Source of the DNA: Sphingobacteriia bacterium | Lineage (GTDB): Bacteria > Bacteroidota > Bacteroidia > Bacteroidales > TTA-H9 | Direction of reading: 5' to 3' | NCBI GenBank assembly: GCA_021286705.1 | Contig: JAJTBW010000016.1 | Coordinates: forward strand, 1 to 36,361 | DNA length: 36,361 bases | Part shown: in pieces, positions 7,742-16,252 of the stretch | Position numbering within the stretch: position 1 is the stretch's first letter | How the letters are laid out: every line of letters starts with the position of its first letter | Position numbers and translations under genes: made by a program | The notes under the pieces: generated by a model | Seen by the model: the letters and a program-made list of their open reading frames with translations, nothing else | Databases searched by the model: none | What the model was told of the DNA's origin: nothing

Positions 7742-9430
7742 ATGTATAAAGCAGGCAGCAGGATTGTATTTTTTATTGGCTTCTTTGTTTTATTACTTAT
7801 CAACCAATCATTCACGAAGCCAACTTGGGGGCTGTTTCTAATTACTAGCAGCATTACCTCCTCTGGGATTTCTATGCATCAACTGGAAGACACCACAAAT
7901 CTGATCAAGAAGGATTCAATCAATTGCAAGAGTGATTTTAGTGAGCCTGAACTTAGCGACAGAGACAGAGCCCCATGTCAACCGATTATTACAACTATCG
8001 ATACATTTCAATGTATCCCGATCCCTTACTCTGATGCAAACGGATACCTATATTTCAGACAATGTCAAAATGATAGCGTCAAAATAGCCATTAAATGCCA
8101 GTATCCACAGAACAACACCAACTATACACAGCACGATACTCTAAACACCTATCACTGGCTTTTCGGGGATGGTCAGACAAGAATAACAGACGACCCCTAT
8201 ACATGGTATCCATATGACTCAGCAAAGGGTTATGAACTAAGCGTATTTGTCAAGGATAGCAATAACTGCGTCTCCTTACCTATTGTCTGTAGGGTTGTTG
8301 TCTCGGGCAATCCATTTCAACAAATCAAGAATCCGCCCCCTTTATGTGTTGGTGATACTACGGCAATCACCGTAGCCTCACTTACGAGCTATACACCCTA
8401 TTCTTACAGCCAGGTAACCAGTCAGCGATTTGATAGTACTATGTTTATTCCTGATGGATTAAATTGCAACCCTACTAACCCTTGTTACAACACGGAGGTA
8501 TTCTTTACTTCATTTCTGCCTAATCAAACGATAACCTCTGGAAACGACATTCAATCGATCTGTGTCAACATGGAACACTCATACGTGGGTGATATGGAGT
8601 TCACGTTGCAATGCCCAAACGGACAATCAACCACTCTCAAAAAGTACATCAACTGGGGTGGAGCAGACATGGGCCTACCCTGCCAAAAAGATGGAGATCC
8701 ACATAAATGCGACTCCCCTCTCTATTGCGATCCAAACACCAATACACCAGGTACTGGATGGAACTATTGCTGGTCTGAGATCTATCCAGACGATAGCACC
8801 ATTAACTATAACGCTGGTAAAGCACGACTTGACTCCACACATCTTGTTGCTAAACTACACTATTATCAACCAGATTCATCATTCGGGAAACTTATTGGTT
8901 GCCCCCTAAATGGACGTTGGAGTATACAGATCTGTGACAAATGGAAAGTAGATAACGGTTACATCTTTAACTGGTCTATGGAACTCTCCCCTTCTCTATT
9001 ACCACAAGCGTGGGGATACTCTGCAGGTATTGATTCAACATGGATTACTGGCCCAGATATAATCGCAACAAATGGACAAACGGCCTATGTAAGTCCATCT
9101 ACAACAGGCACATTTAGCTATAACTGTTATATTCTTGATGAGTTTCAGTGCATCTGGGACAGCACATTACAAGTCTCATCTTGGAACTTACCCGAAGTCG
9201 ATCTCCCCGATGACACAGCAGTTTGTGCCAACACACCACTTATACTGAATGCTGGCCCAAATACTAACAGTTACCAATGGAGTACCGGGTCTACCCTACC
9301 ATCAATATCGGTTAATACCTCTGGGCTCTATACTGTTATTGTGACCTCCCAACACGGATGTATTACTCGAAAACGTGTCATGGTTACGATTAACCCCCGC
9401 CCCGGAATTAAACTAATCAGGCATTTTTAA
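7742..9430 (+). CDS. Secreted PKD/P-domain-like adhesin, C-terminal sorting domain absent
   Basis: A 562-residue secreted protein. A hydrophobic N-terminal segment (residues 8-24, FFIGFFVLLLINQSF) can act as signal. Around 100-185 is a PKD-like module with WLFGDGQ. Around 215-425 the sequence resembles the jelly-roll P domain of proprotein convertases, ending GRWSIQICDKWKVDNGYIF then NWSMEL. The last 100 residues are an Ig-like repeat common in gliding-motility and T9SS cargo (DDTAVCANTPLILNAGPN, then SYQWSTGS). Such proteins normally end in a T9SS sorting domain. This one stops soon after the Ig-like repeat with TINPRPGIKLIRHF, so it is probably truncated or exported otherwise. It is cysteine-rich for a Bacteroidota surface protein. 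The DUF4276/ATPase module lies convergently 90 nt downstream. Function unknown. Confidence 0.65.
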   Translation: MYKAGSRIVFFIGFFVLLLINQSFTKPTWGLFLITSSITSSGISMHQLEDTTNLIKKDSINCKSDFSEPELSDRDRAPCQPIITTIDTFQCIPIPYSDANGYLYFRQCQNDSVKIAIKCQYPQNNTNYTQHDTLNTYHWLFGDGQTRITDDPYTWYPYDSAKGYELSVFVKDSNNCVSLPIVCRVVVSGNPFQQIKNPPPLCVGDTTAITVASLTSYTPYSYSQVTSQRFDSTMFIPDGLNCNPTNPCYNTEVFFTSFLPNQTITSGNDIQSICVNMEHSYVGDMEFTLQCPNGQSTTLKKYINWGGADMGLPCQKDGDPHKCDSPLYCDPNTNTPGTGWNYCWSEIYPDDSTINYNAGKARLDSTHLVAKLHYYQPDSSFGKLIGCPLNGRWSIQICDKWKVDNGYIFNWSMELSPSLLPQAWGYSAGIDSTWITGPDIIATNGQTAYVSPSTTGTFSYNCYILDEFQCIWDSTLQVSSWNLPEVDLPDDTAVCANTPLILNAGPNTNSYQWSTGSTLPSISVNTSGLYTVIVTSQHGCITRKRVMVTINPRPGIKLIRHF

Positions 9431-9520
9431 GTCAGGCCTTTACGGTACCCTCCCCTACTTAAGTCATTGAAAACTGGGAAATTATTGGATTATGGAGTAT
9501 AAGTCATCAGACAACCGGCA

Positions 9521-10084
9521 TTAAATAAAAATCTTCCGAATCCCTTTAACAAACTGGTTAAAACTCTCAGATCGATTATTATTTACATCCAAAAATCTCG
9601 ATATTTCTCTAGAAGAAGAAACTTCATGATAATCTGGAAAAATCCTTTTTAATTGGTCTTTTGCATTCAACCGATCTGGATTTCGGAATTTTGCTTTTGA
9701 TATATAGTTTATACTTCTAAACGAAGGAAAAGCTTTTTCTATTGCCAGTAAATCGCCTAAATACCATGACTCCAGTTCCGTGCAGATAATCCTAATAAGA
9801 AGCCCCTTACTAAACGAGCCACATAACGACTTGATTTGCTGCTTAAGTATCTTACAATCTGCACTATCTTGATCATGCAATATAACAACAGAGATAGGCT
9901 CATGCCAGTTATTAAACACCTGCATCTTTGCCGGTATAGATTTTCTTAAGTCGCTTTTACCTTGATGCGGGCGTATAAAATAATTCTCGTCTAGCACCCA
10001 ATGGGATGGCACAATCATAGGAAGTAAGCTTCGTAGACATTCCTCCATTGATCGCTCTTCTACCAGAATTTCTACTCGTCTCAT
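9521..10084 (-). CDS. DUF4276-family Toprim-like protein, partner of the ATPase
   Basis: A 187-residue protein that I place in the DUF4276 family. A Toprim-like pattern is visible: an N-terminal acidic motif EILVEERSMEE (Glu9, Glu14), an acidic pair HDQD (Asp71, Asp73), and the DUF4276-typical TELESWYLGD (102-111). The usual glycine of the VEG motif is Glu10 here, which is odd. It starts 2 nt after the ATPase stop codon, so the two are certainly one operon and are likely translated together. Families of this kind pair with ABC-type ATPases in OLD- and PARIS-like anti-phage systems, where the Toprim partner is a nuclease. That role is inferred from gene pairing, not shown here. Confidence 0.7.
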   Translation of the reverse strand: MRRVEILVEERSMEECLRSLLPMIVPSHWVLDENYFIRPHQGKSDLRKSIPAKMQVFNNWHEPISVVILHDQDSADCKILKQQIKSLCGSFSKGLLIRIICTELESWYLGDLLAIEKAFPSFRSINYISKAKFRNPDRLNAKDQLKRIFPDYHEVSSSREISRFLDVNNNRSESFNQFVKGIRKIFI

Positions 10085-10086
10085 TA

Positions 10087-11295
10087 CTACTTTGATTTTG
10101 GACTACTCCCAGTAAAATATCCTTGAAGCCATAGGGCTCCTGGTTTATCCCCCGCATCAACTAGAGCCTTTACCATTCTATCATCGGAAGCTCTTGTGAT
10201 TGATGAGTACCCATCAAGTTTCTTTAACCAGAAAATCTCCTCAGCATTTAATGCGTTGACAAAGTCAGGAGAATGAGTAGAAACAAAAACTTGCCCGCCC
10301 CTTTTTGCATAATCTCTAAATTCTTCAGCTAATTCAAATAAGAGTTCCGGATGCAGATAATTTTCTGGCTCTTCAACACATAATAATGGATGCGGTTTTG
10401 GATCATTTAACAACATTAGATAGGCAAACATTTTAATCGTTCCATCAGAAACATATCTTGAAATAAAAGGGTCTTTAAAACTGCCGTCCTTAAACTGAAG
10501 AACAATTCTTCCATCAGATGTCTCTTCAGCTTTTACTGAATGTATACCAGGGATCCTTTGCCTGAGTTTGTCTAAGATCTTTTTAAATTCCTCTGGATAA
10601 TTTTCAAATATAAACTTAGTATATTGGGCTAAATTATTGCCAGTCGTAGAGAGATGCTCACTAATTCCTGTATCAGAGATCGCTTGGGCTGATTGGATCT
10701 GAAAACTAGACACATACCAATTCTCAAGTAACCTTCTGAACGAATTTATAGCTTTGAATTTTTTGAATTGACCTAAGCCTTTTATCGCAAGGATATCAGG
10801 TGAATCAAGTTTTTGCGTCTCTCTTTTAACTTGAAAATTCTGTTTTTCAAATTCAAACTCCTCTTCATTGGTAATTGCAGACCCTTCTCCTTCTTTAAAA
10901 TCAAGGAAATTGAATGGTTTACCAGTTTGACCACGACGGTATTTTAGAATCTCCTTTTTAATTACAGGAATGGTAGTTCCCTCTTTTACATCGATGGATA
11001 GTTCATAAGTTACTAAAGGTTGTTTCTCTCCATTCATATCAGGATTCCTGAACTTGATAATAAACTCAATTGGACCTTTACTATTCCTAGAACGTACTTC
11101 GTTTATTCCACCACGTTTAGATATGGCAGTCTTAATATTTTCACGCAAAGAATCACTTAGAAAACCAAAAACATCAAATAAGGTTGTTTTTCCTGAACCG
11201 TTTGCACCTAAAAAAACACAAAGGCTGGACAAATCTTTGATTTCAACCTCACGGAATACCTTAAAATTGCGTATTACAACTTTCTCAATTTTCAT
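10087..11295 (-). CDS. ABC/AAA-type ATPase (COG4637-like) of a two-gene module
   Basis: A 402-residue ATPase of the RecF/SMC-like class, without a long coiled coil. Walker A is GANGSGKT (30-37); the signature-like SDGT is at 283-286; Walker B LLCVEEPE is at 304-311; and the switch histidine is in STHSP (339-343). The start MKIEKVVIRNFKVFREVEI is the usual first strand of such ATPases. The family resembles COG4637 predicted ATPases, often encoded with DUF4276 proteins. It is the first gene of a two-gene operon with a -7 box about 20 nt upstream. Likely role: nucleotide-controlled sensor or activator of the downstream Toprim-like protein, possibly in phage defence. Confidence is high for the ATPase fold and moderate for the role. 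Confidence 0.85.
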   Translation of the reverse strand: MKIEKVVIRNFKVFREVEIKDLSSLCVFLGANGSGKTTLFDVFGFLSDSLRENIKTAISKRGGINEVRSRNSKGPIEFIIKFRNPDMNGEKQPLVTYELSIDVKEGTTIPVIKKEILKYRRGQTGKPFNFLDFKEGEGSAITNEEEFEFEKQNFQVKRETQKLDSPDILAIKGLGQFKKFKAINSFRRLLENWYVSSFQIQSAQAISDTGISEHLSTTGNNLAQYTKFIFENYPEEFKKILDKLRQRIPGIHSVKAEETSDGRIVLQFKDGSFKDPFISRYVSDGTIKMFAYLMLLNDPKPHPLLCVEEPENYLHPELLFELAEEFRDYAKRGGQVFVSTHSPDFVNALNAEEIFWLKKLDGYSSITRASDDRMVKALVDAGDKPGALWLQGYFTGSSPKSK

Positions 11296-11315
11296 TTTTT
11301 GATCAGTGTGAATTA

Positions 11316-11323
11316 CAAAAATA
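11316..11323 (-). promoter_or_regulatory. -7 box (TATTTTTG, minus strand) of the ATPase/DUF4276 operon
   Basis: The plus-strand CAAAAATA at 11316-11323 reads TATTTTTG on the coding strand. Predicted transcription start is near 11309, about 14 nt before the ATG (11295). The -33 element is not obvious. Confidence 0.4.
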
Positions 11324-11412
11324 ACAACTTTTACTCCTCTAATCGAGTTATTTGGTTGATTTCTGAATTCCCAATATTACGCTAATTGAAGTTTTGATTT
11401 AGACATCAAGGC

Positions 11413-12705
11413 TTATTGTCGCCCAGCACGATCCTGATTAGCTTGAAGAACCCTCATCAGATTGCCACCCCATATTTTTCGGATATCATCAGCGGAATAA
11501 CCTCTTCTCACTAGTTCACGGGTAATTAGTCTTAACTCTGTAGCATCACGACAATCGGCTAAGCCACCTCCCCCATCGAAATCGGTACCTATTCCAACAT
11601 GATCAATACCCATAACAGAAACCATATGATCAATATGATCAACGGCATCCTTTACTGTGGCTAACTGACGAGGATAGGCTTTATCGACCCTATTCCATTC
11701 GGCTCTTGCGACCTTAAACATACTGTCCGGAAGATTCTTATAACCATTAAACCGATTCCACAAATCTCCAAACGCCTTATCACGTTCAGGATTTGCCGGC
11801 ATCTTCTTCACATAATCCGATAAGATGCAGAGTTGTACCACCCCTCCATTCCTCTTTACTTCGCGAAGCATATCATCGCTCATATTCCGAGGATTGTCAC
11901 AAACAGCACGGGAACATGAGTGTGATGCAATCACCGGCGAAGTAGATATCCTAACAATATCAAAAAAACTACTATCAGAAGCATGTGAAACATCAATCAT
12001 CACACCTAATCTATTCATCTCCTTGACCACCTTCTCCCCAAAAGGAGAAAGCCCGCCAAAGACTAACGTATCATTGGCAGAATCACAAATCTGATTGTTT
12101 AAAGAATGACATAACGTAATATATGTTGCCCCACGCTGCCGGAAATAGTTAATCAAATCAAGCTGATCCATTATAACAAAACCATTCTCAACACCTGAGA
12201 AGATTGCCTTCTTACCCTCTTTAACAGCCTGATAAGCACCAGCAGGAGTAGAAACATAAACTAATTGATCACCATATCTGGATACTACTTTATCAATCGA
12301 ATCATATAATCTGATAGCCCTATCTCTTGCTTTCACCATATTCTCAGCCGTAAGAGGCTTCTGAACAACAAAAACCCCAAAATAAACTGCATCTATGTCA
12401 CCAATCACCATCTTAGGGAGATCATAACACACATCTTTATCTGAGTGAAATTGACCAAAATCAAACCCGTCATCAACAAAATTCAATGGGGTATCCGTAT
12501 GTGAATCAACCGTGAAGACTACTTTGTGTAGAGAGTCTGCGTAACGATAATCATCAGTTATCTGCCCATGAACCTCCTCAACAAAACCAGTAACAAAAAA
12601 GAATAGCCCAAACAAGGCTATAGTCACTACTTTAGTAACTTTAACATTAAAAGAAATGATTTTTTCAGAGCAATTTAGTTGCATGTCTGCATAGTTTTTG
12701 GTCAA
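11413..12705 (-). CDS. Secreted membrane dipeptidase (peptidase family M19)
   Basis: A 430-residue zinc dipeptidase related to renal dipeptidase. After a hydrophobic N-terminal segment (about 23-40, cleavable near VHGQ) the catalytic domain opens with VDSHTDTP (His69, Asp71). Further zinc-site and family motifs are SGVENGFVI, MIDVSHASD, VIASHSCSRAVCDNPRNMS, and GIDHVGIGTDFDGGGGLAD near the C-terminus. Length is normal for bacterial M19 proteins (about 380-430). An in-frame ATG seven codons downstream (12684) would shorten the pre-signal region and is also possible. It hydrolyses dipeptides outside the cytoplasm, complementing the M3 peptidyl-dipeptidase at 5130. It stands alone, upstream of and parallel to the ATPase operon. 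Confidence 0.9.
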   Translation of the reverse strand: MTKNYADMQLNCSEKIISFNVKVTKVVTIALFGLFFFVTGFVEEVHGQITDDYRYADSLHKVVFTVDSHTDTPLNFVDDGFDFGQFHSDKDVCYDLPKMVIGDIDAVYFGVFVVQKPLTAENMVKARDRAIRLYDSIDKVVSRYGDQLVYVSTPAGAYQAVKEGKKAIFSGVENGFVIMDQLDLINYFRQRGATYITLCHSLNNQICDSANDTLVFGGLSPFGEKVVKEMNRLGVMIDVSHASDSSFFDIVRISTSPVIASHSCSRAVCDNPRNMSDDMLREVKRNGGVVQLCILSDYVKKMPANPERDKAFGDLWNRFNGYKNLPDSMFKVARAEWNRVDKAYPRQLATVKDAVDHIDHMVSVMGIDHVGIGTDFDGGGGLADCRDATELRLITRELVRRGYSADDIRKIWGGNLMRVLQANQDRAGRQ

Positions 12706-12895
12706 TAGATTTTTTCTACAAAAGACAGATTACGGGACTTTCGGCTAAAGTACATTTTAACTATCCATAAGAAAGCCCCAGTAAAGGTAGCAAATAGAGC
12801 TCAATCGATAATTAAATCAAAATATCACTCTATAAAAACCAAAAAAGGTGTAATTTTTGGTGAAGACTAGCGTCAAACTTATAAACTTTATAGCT

Positions 12896-13216
12896 ATGCT
12901 ACTGACAACAACAAATACCATTGAAGGGAAAACTATCCAATCTTACCTGGGATTGGTAAGTGGAGAGACCATTATTGGTGCAAATATTTTCAAGGACTTC
13001 TTTGCCTCGATCACCGACATCGTTGGAGGCCGCAGTGGAGCTTATGAAAAAGTTCTAAAAGAGGCTAAAGACACGGCTCTGGCAGAATTACAAGAGAAGG
13101 CTTACCAACTAGGAGCTAATGCCGTTATTGGTATCGACCTGGATTATGAAACTCTAGGCAACGGTAGTATGCTAATGGTAGTCGCTACCGGCACTGCCGT
13201 AAAGGCAATTTTATAG
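12896..13216 (+). CDS. ybjQ: YbjQ/UPF0145 family protein
   Basis: A 106-residue protein of the YbjQ family. It matches the family along its whole length: [11 protein letters not shown] at the start, [48 protein letters not shown] and [14 protein letters not shown] at the end. The frame is open up to a TTG at 12857, but family members begin with the equivalent of MLLTTT, so I take ATG 12896. YbjQ proteins form ring-like oligomers; the biochemical role is unknown. No signal peptide. It converges on the CotH-family gene, with a palindromic repeat between them. The upstream gap (12706-12895) contains TAATTTTTGG near 12851, one base off the -7 consensus. Confidence 0.9.
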   Translation: MLLTTTNTIEGKTIQSYLGLVSGETIIGANIFKDFFASITDIVGGRSGAYEKVLKEAKDTALAELQEKAYQLGANAVIGIDLDYETLGNGSMLMVVATGTAVKAIL

Positions 13217-13227
13217 CCCTCTATAGT

Positions 13228-13264
13228 GACGCGATAAATCGCGTCTCTTGCGATTTATCGCGTC
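13228..13264. repeat. Palindromic repeat between convergent genes
   Basis: Two perfect 15-nt inverted arms: GACGCGATAAATCGC (13228-13242) and GCGATTTATCGCGTC (13250-13264), with loop GTCTCTT. The left arm plus loop start is itself near-palindromic (GACGCGAT/ATCGCGTC). It lies 11 nt after ybjQ and 16 nt before the end of the CotH gene. There is no T-run, so it is an atypical terminator at best; its GC-rich look amid AT-rich flanks suggests a dispersed palindromic element. Confidence 0.75.
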
Positions 13265-13280
13265 TCTACATGACAGGTTC

Positions 13281-14894
13281 TCACCTAATAACTGAGATTT
13301 TCAGCCATTGAATTTCCCCTACATTATCGGTCAGTTTAACAAGGTAGAAACCTTGAGGTATGCCATCTAAAATGAGTTTAACCGTTCCGGAGTTTATCTG
13401 AGATGGAATTACTACTCTATCTCCATTTATATTAAACAGTACAGGCAAACTACTTATAAGGTGATTAGGCCATTCAACAAAACAATAATCAGAAGCCGGA
13501 TTCGGGAAGATTATTGGGTACTCAGTGGTAGGGGCTGAGACTGAAGTAGTCCAGCAATTACCCGGAATATTGGCATCGAGCCAAGCCAGTCTAAGGTCAA
13601 TCCAATGTTTGAAATCTGCAATTTCACCTTCCCATGTAGTAGGAATTGGACCTATAACTGGGGTACCAACATTTAAACCCAGAATAGGCCAACGTAAATA
13701 GTGACGTGCCTGAGCATCTTGAAGTAGTGCAACGTTATTATCTATCCAAACATGAAGTGAGTCAGTGTTTAGGACATCCTGACGGAGGTAATCCCAGCGA
13801 CATCTGGTTTCATTAGCATAAGCAGTATCTTGAAGAAGTCTAACCTGCCATCCCGGAGAATTGTTATCAGGCCAGCAATCATTCACCTTATAAGCCCAAC
13901 CACTACCATCAGTTGCAGCAAAAATCGGACATTCATCAATATTCTTCCAAGCCCAATCAAAATCCCACACAGGACCTGAGTTTATTCTTTTATCAATTCC
14001 ATCACGATCTTTGAAGAAATAGTAACTTTTCTTAAACCCATCATTGTTCCTTGCCAACTCATTAACTATAAAATAGTCGATAAATGAGTTTGTATTTACA
14101 TATGGGCGATAGCCGAGATCAGGATCATCGAATTTATCGCTGTAAAGTGCCTTTTCATATGCAGAGACGTAATCCTTTATATAGGACTTTTGCTGAGCTA
14201 CGATATCCTCAGGTTTTGGGACATAATAGACGAATCTCACATTAAAATCAGGATGATCAATAGGATGATAAGGTGATTGCCAGCTATCTGAAGTGGTCCA
14301 GTAGTCGCATTTAAAGATATATCCCCCTGTCAAAGGCTCACCTAAAATTTCATCAGGATCTAATTTAGCAATGTTAACTCGTCCTTTATCCCTCTTTATC
14401 TTCTCTCCAAAAACATAGATTCCGTTATACTGACCATTGACAACCACCTCACAGAATCTAGTCCGGGAAGCATAATGCCCCATTTCATTTGAGAGATAGA
14501 AAGCAAGGACATTACGCATAAAAACTTTGTCATTGTAATTAGCCAGAAGAACATAATCGCTCTCTTCAGGCCATCCAAAGAGAGAGACATCCAATTCATT
14601 TTGCTGTGCATCACGGGTTTCAATAGCATAAGGCTTTTGTGGAAGACTTGCCGAATATGATCCTCGAATCTCAATCCCAATACCTCCATCATAAATATTT
14701 CCGGGATCATCAGGGTGATTCAATTGCCCTTGACCATTATCTATGATCTTCATTGTGCCAGGAATCTTAGGTTCATCGGGAATAGGCACGCCCTCAGTGT
14801 TAATTACAACGATAGGCAAGTTACTTTCGGTAAAAGTCTGACAAAACAGAGATGTTGGCAGTAACAAGAGAGCCAACAGAATTCGATGGTTCAT
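13281..14894 (-). CDS. T9SS-sorted CotH-family protein
   Basis: A 537-residue exported protein. Residues 1-18 are a signal peptide ending LFCQ. The body matches CotH (spore-coat protein H kinase-like) proteins: IEIRGSYSASLPQKPYAIET, LLANYNDKVFMRNVLAFYLS, RFCEVVVNGQYNGIYVFGEK, NSFIDYFIVNELARNNDGF, and GPVWDFDWAWKN. The C-terminal 75 residues form a T9SS type A sorting domain (IIFPNPASDYCFVEW, then QGFYLVKLTD). CotH proteins in spore formers phosphorylate coat proteins with ATP; in Bacteroidota their targets are unknown and the kinase activity of this copy is unproven. Inference: outer-membrane export through the Por system and surface attachment or release. It is transcribed alone and diverges from the lysine locus across a 700-nt gap. 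Confidence 0.88.
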   Translation of the reverse strand: MNHRILLALLLLPTSLFCQTFTESNLPIVVINTEGVPIPDEPKIPGTMKIIDNGQGQLNHPDDPGNIYDGGIGIEIRGSYSASLPQKPYAIETRDAQQNELDVSLFGWPEESDYVLLANYNDKVFMRNVLAFYLSNEMGHYASRTRFCEVVVNGQYNGIYVFGEKIKRDKGRVNIAKLDPDEILGEPLTGGYIFKCDYWTTSDSWQSPYHPIDHPDFNVRFVYYVPKPEDIVAQQKSYIKDYVSAYEKALYSDKFDDPDLGYRPYVNTNSFIDYFIVNELARNNDGFKKSYYFFKDRDGIDKRINSGPVWDFDWAWKNIDECPIFAATDGSGWAYKVNDCWPDNNSPGWQVRLLQDTAYANETRCRWDYLRQDVLNTDSLHVWIDNNVALLQDAQARHYLRWPILGLNVGTPVIGPIPTTWEGEIADFKHWIDLRLAWLDANIPGNCWTTSVSAPTTEYPIIFPNPASDYCFVEWPNHLISSLPVLFNINGDRVVIPSQINSGTVKLILDGIPQGFYLVKLTDNVGEIQWLKISVIR

Positions 14895-15595
14895 AAATTG
14901 TTTATTTGTTTTTCATATACCGGATTTTTCATTCCGGCTAATAACAAAATCATTCAAAAGGTAAGATCAGGGGACGGACAAAGAAAATAGATAATCCAGA
15001 TATATTCCAGTGCCTAGACTTCAAAATCAAATTGGCCTTTTAGACTAAAACAAGAGTTAAAAAGTTGGTCAAAGAAGCGGACACGGAGTTTTTATGAAGG
15101 CAAGATATGAATTACATGGCAATGTTAAAAAAATGCAATCAAATTGTGAAATTCAAAATTACATAAGACCCTTTCAATCTTTACCGAAAACGATGGAAAT
15201 AGCGGAAAATTAACTACATTTGCGCCAGAAACGATGGCGACGTTTCCATAAAAAAGCTCTTCTTTTGAAAATCACACTCCTCATAAAGAAGACATAAATT
15301 AGTAGTTCATGTCATAAAATCACCAATCCAATGACCAGGGACTGCCATATAGTTAATACAACAAGACCGGAAGGCTACGCTTTCATGGTTTTTTCTATTT
15401 ATTTCATACTTTACAAAAACATAGTTTCTTAAACCAGGAACCTATGTTATACATGTTATATCATCAAACGAAAAATCAAAGAAATAACAAACTTTTGACC
15501 ATATAAATAGCCCACATTAGCTAACAGTCAACGCACAAATGACCGATAAGACAAGGGGTTATATCGTATGGTAAATGCAAACAAATTAATTGGAT
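14895..15595. promoter_or_regulatory. Long divergent intergenic region upstream of the lysine locus
   Basis: About 700 nt without a convincing ORF, between the CotH gene (-) and atoD (+). TACATTTG at 15215-15222 is a -7 candidate reading toward atoD; it would give a leader of about 365 nt. Just after it lies a small inverted repeat, GAAACG (15228-15233) / CGTTTC (15241-15246). A tandem direct repeat ATGTTATAC-ATGTTATAT occurs at 15444-15461. No cobalamin, lysine or SAM riboswitch core could be recognised. The spacing suggests a regulatory region for the fermentation operon; the individual sites are tentative. Confidence 0.35.
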
Positions 15596-16240
15596 ATGAA
15601 CAAACTGATCACCATTGACGAAGCTATTGCCAAGGTAAAAGATGGCATGACGCTTATGATTGGAGGCTTTCTAGCCAATGGTACTCCTAATCGGCTTATC
15701 GCAGCATTAGTTAAGAGTGGAGTAAAAGACCTTACCGTCATCTGTAATGACACCGGTTTTCCTGACAGAGGCATCGGCCTGCTGATCACCAACAAACAGG
15801 TAAAAAAGGTGATTGTTTCTCATATTGGAACCAATCCAAACACCATTGATCAAATGAATCAGGGAACCCTTGAGATTGAATTTTCACCGCAAGGAACACT
15901 AGCTGAACGAGTAAGATCAGGCGGAGCTGGATTAGGTGGATTCTTAACTCCAACCGGCTTAGGCACTATGATTGCCGAAGGAAAAGAGACAATGGTAATT
16001 AATGGCAAGGAGTATTTGCTTGAGCTTCCTGTTAGAGCTGACATTGCTTTACTATACTGCACATTAGCCGATAAAGCTGGCAACCTTGCCTATCATGGAA
16101 CTACACAAAACTTCAATCCTATAATGGCTACTGCAGCTGATTTGGTTATTGCTGAGCCGGATCAAATTATTGAAACAGGTGGTCTAAAACCTCATGAGGT
16201 AAAAACATCCTCAATTTTTGTTGATTACATCGCATATTAA
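15596..16240 (+). CDS. atoD: Butyryl-CoA:acetoacetate CoA-transferase, alpha subunit
   Basis: A 214-residue class I CoA-transferase alpha subunit, very similar in layout to AtoD: DGMTLMIGGFLANGTPNRL (17-35), VIVSHIGTNP (72-81), SGGAGLGGFLTPTGLGT (108-124) and NFNPIMATAADLVIAEPDQI near the end. With the beta subunit encoded at 25999 it moves CoA from butyryl-CoA to acetoacetate, releasing butyrate. The start is the ATG at 15596, since the TTG at 15590 adds only two residues. It heads the first half of the lysine locus, 12 nt before kal. Its separation from atoA by almost 10 kb is unusual for this normally adjacent pair. Confidence 0.92.
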   Translation: MNKLITIDEAIAKVKDGMTLMIGGFLANGTPNRLIAALVKSGVKDLTVICNDTGFPDRGIGLLITNKQVKKVIVSHIGTNPNTIDQMNQGTLEIEFSPQGTLAERVRSGGAGLGGFLTPTGLGTMIAEGKETMVINGKEYLLELPVRADIALLYCTLADKAGNLAYHGTTQNFNPIMATAADLVIAEPDQIIETGGLKPHEVKTSSIFVDYIAY

Positions 16241-16252
16241 AAAAGAGAAAAA

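Noticed and set aside
8562-8909. Plus-strand 115-codon ORF inside the secreted protein gene
   Set aside because: It overlaps in another frame a gene with clear secreted-domain features and shows no motif of its own.
7742-9430. Secreted protein as an active proprotein convertase-type protease
   Set aside because: Only a P-domain-like region is seen; there is no subtilisin catalytic Asp/His/Ser domain.
15316-15400. Possible cobalamin riboswitch upstream of the B12-dependent locus (ACCAGGGACTGCC-like stretch)
   Set aside because: The conserved core elements and B12 box of cobalamin riboswitches are missing; the similarity is limited to a few bases.
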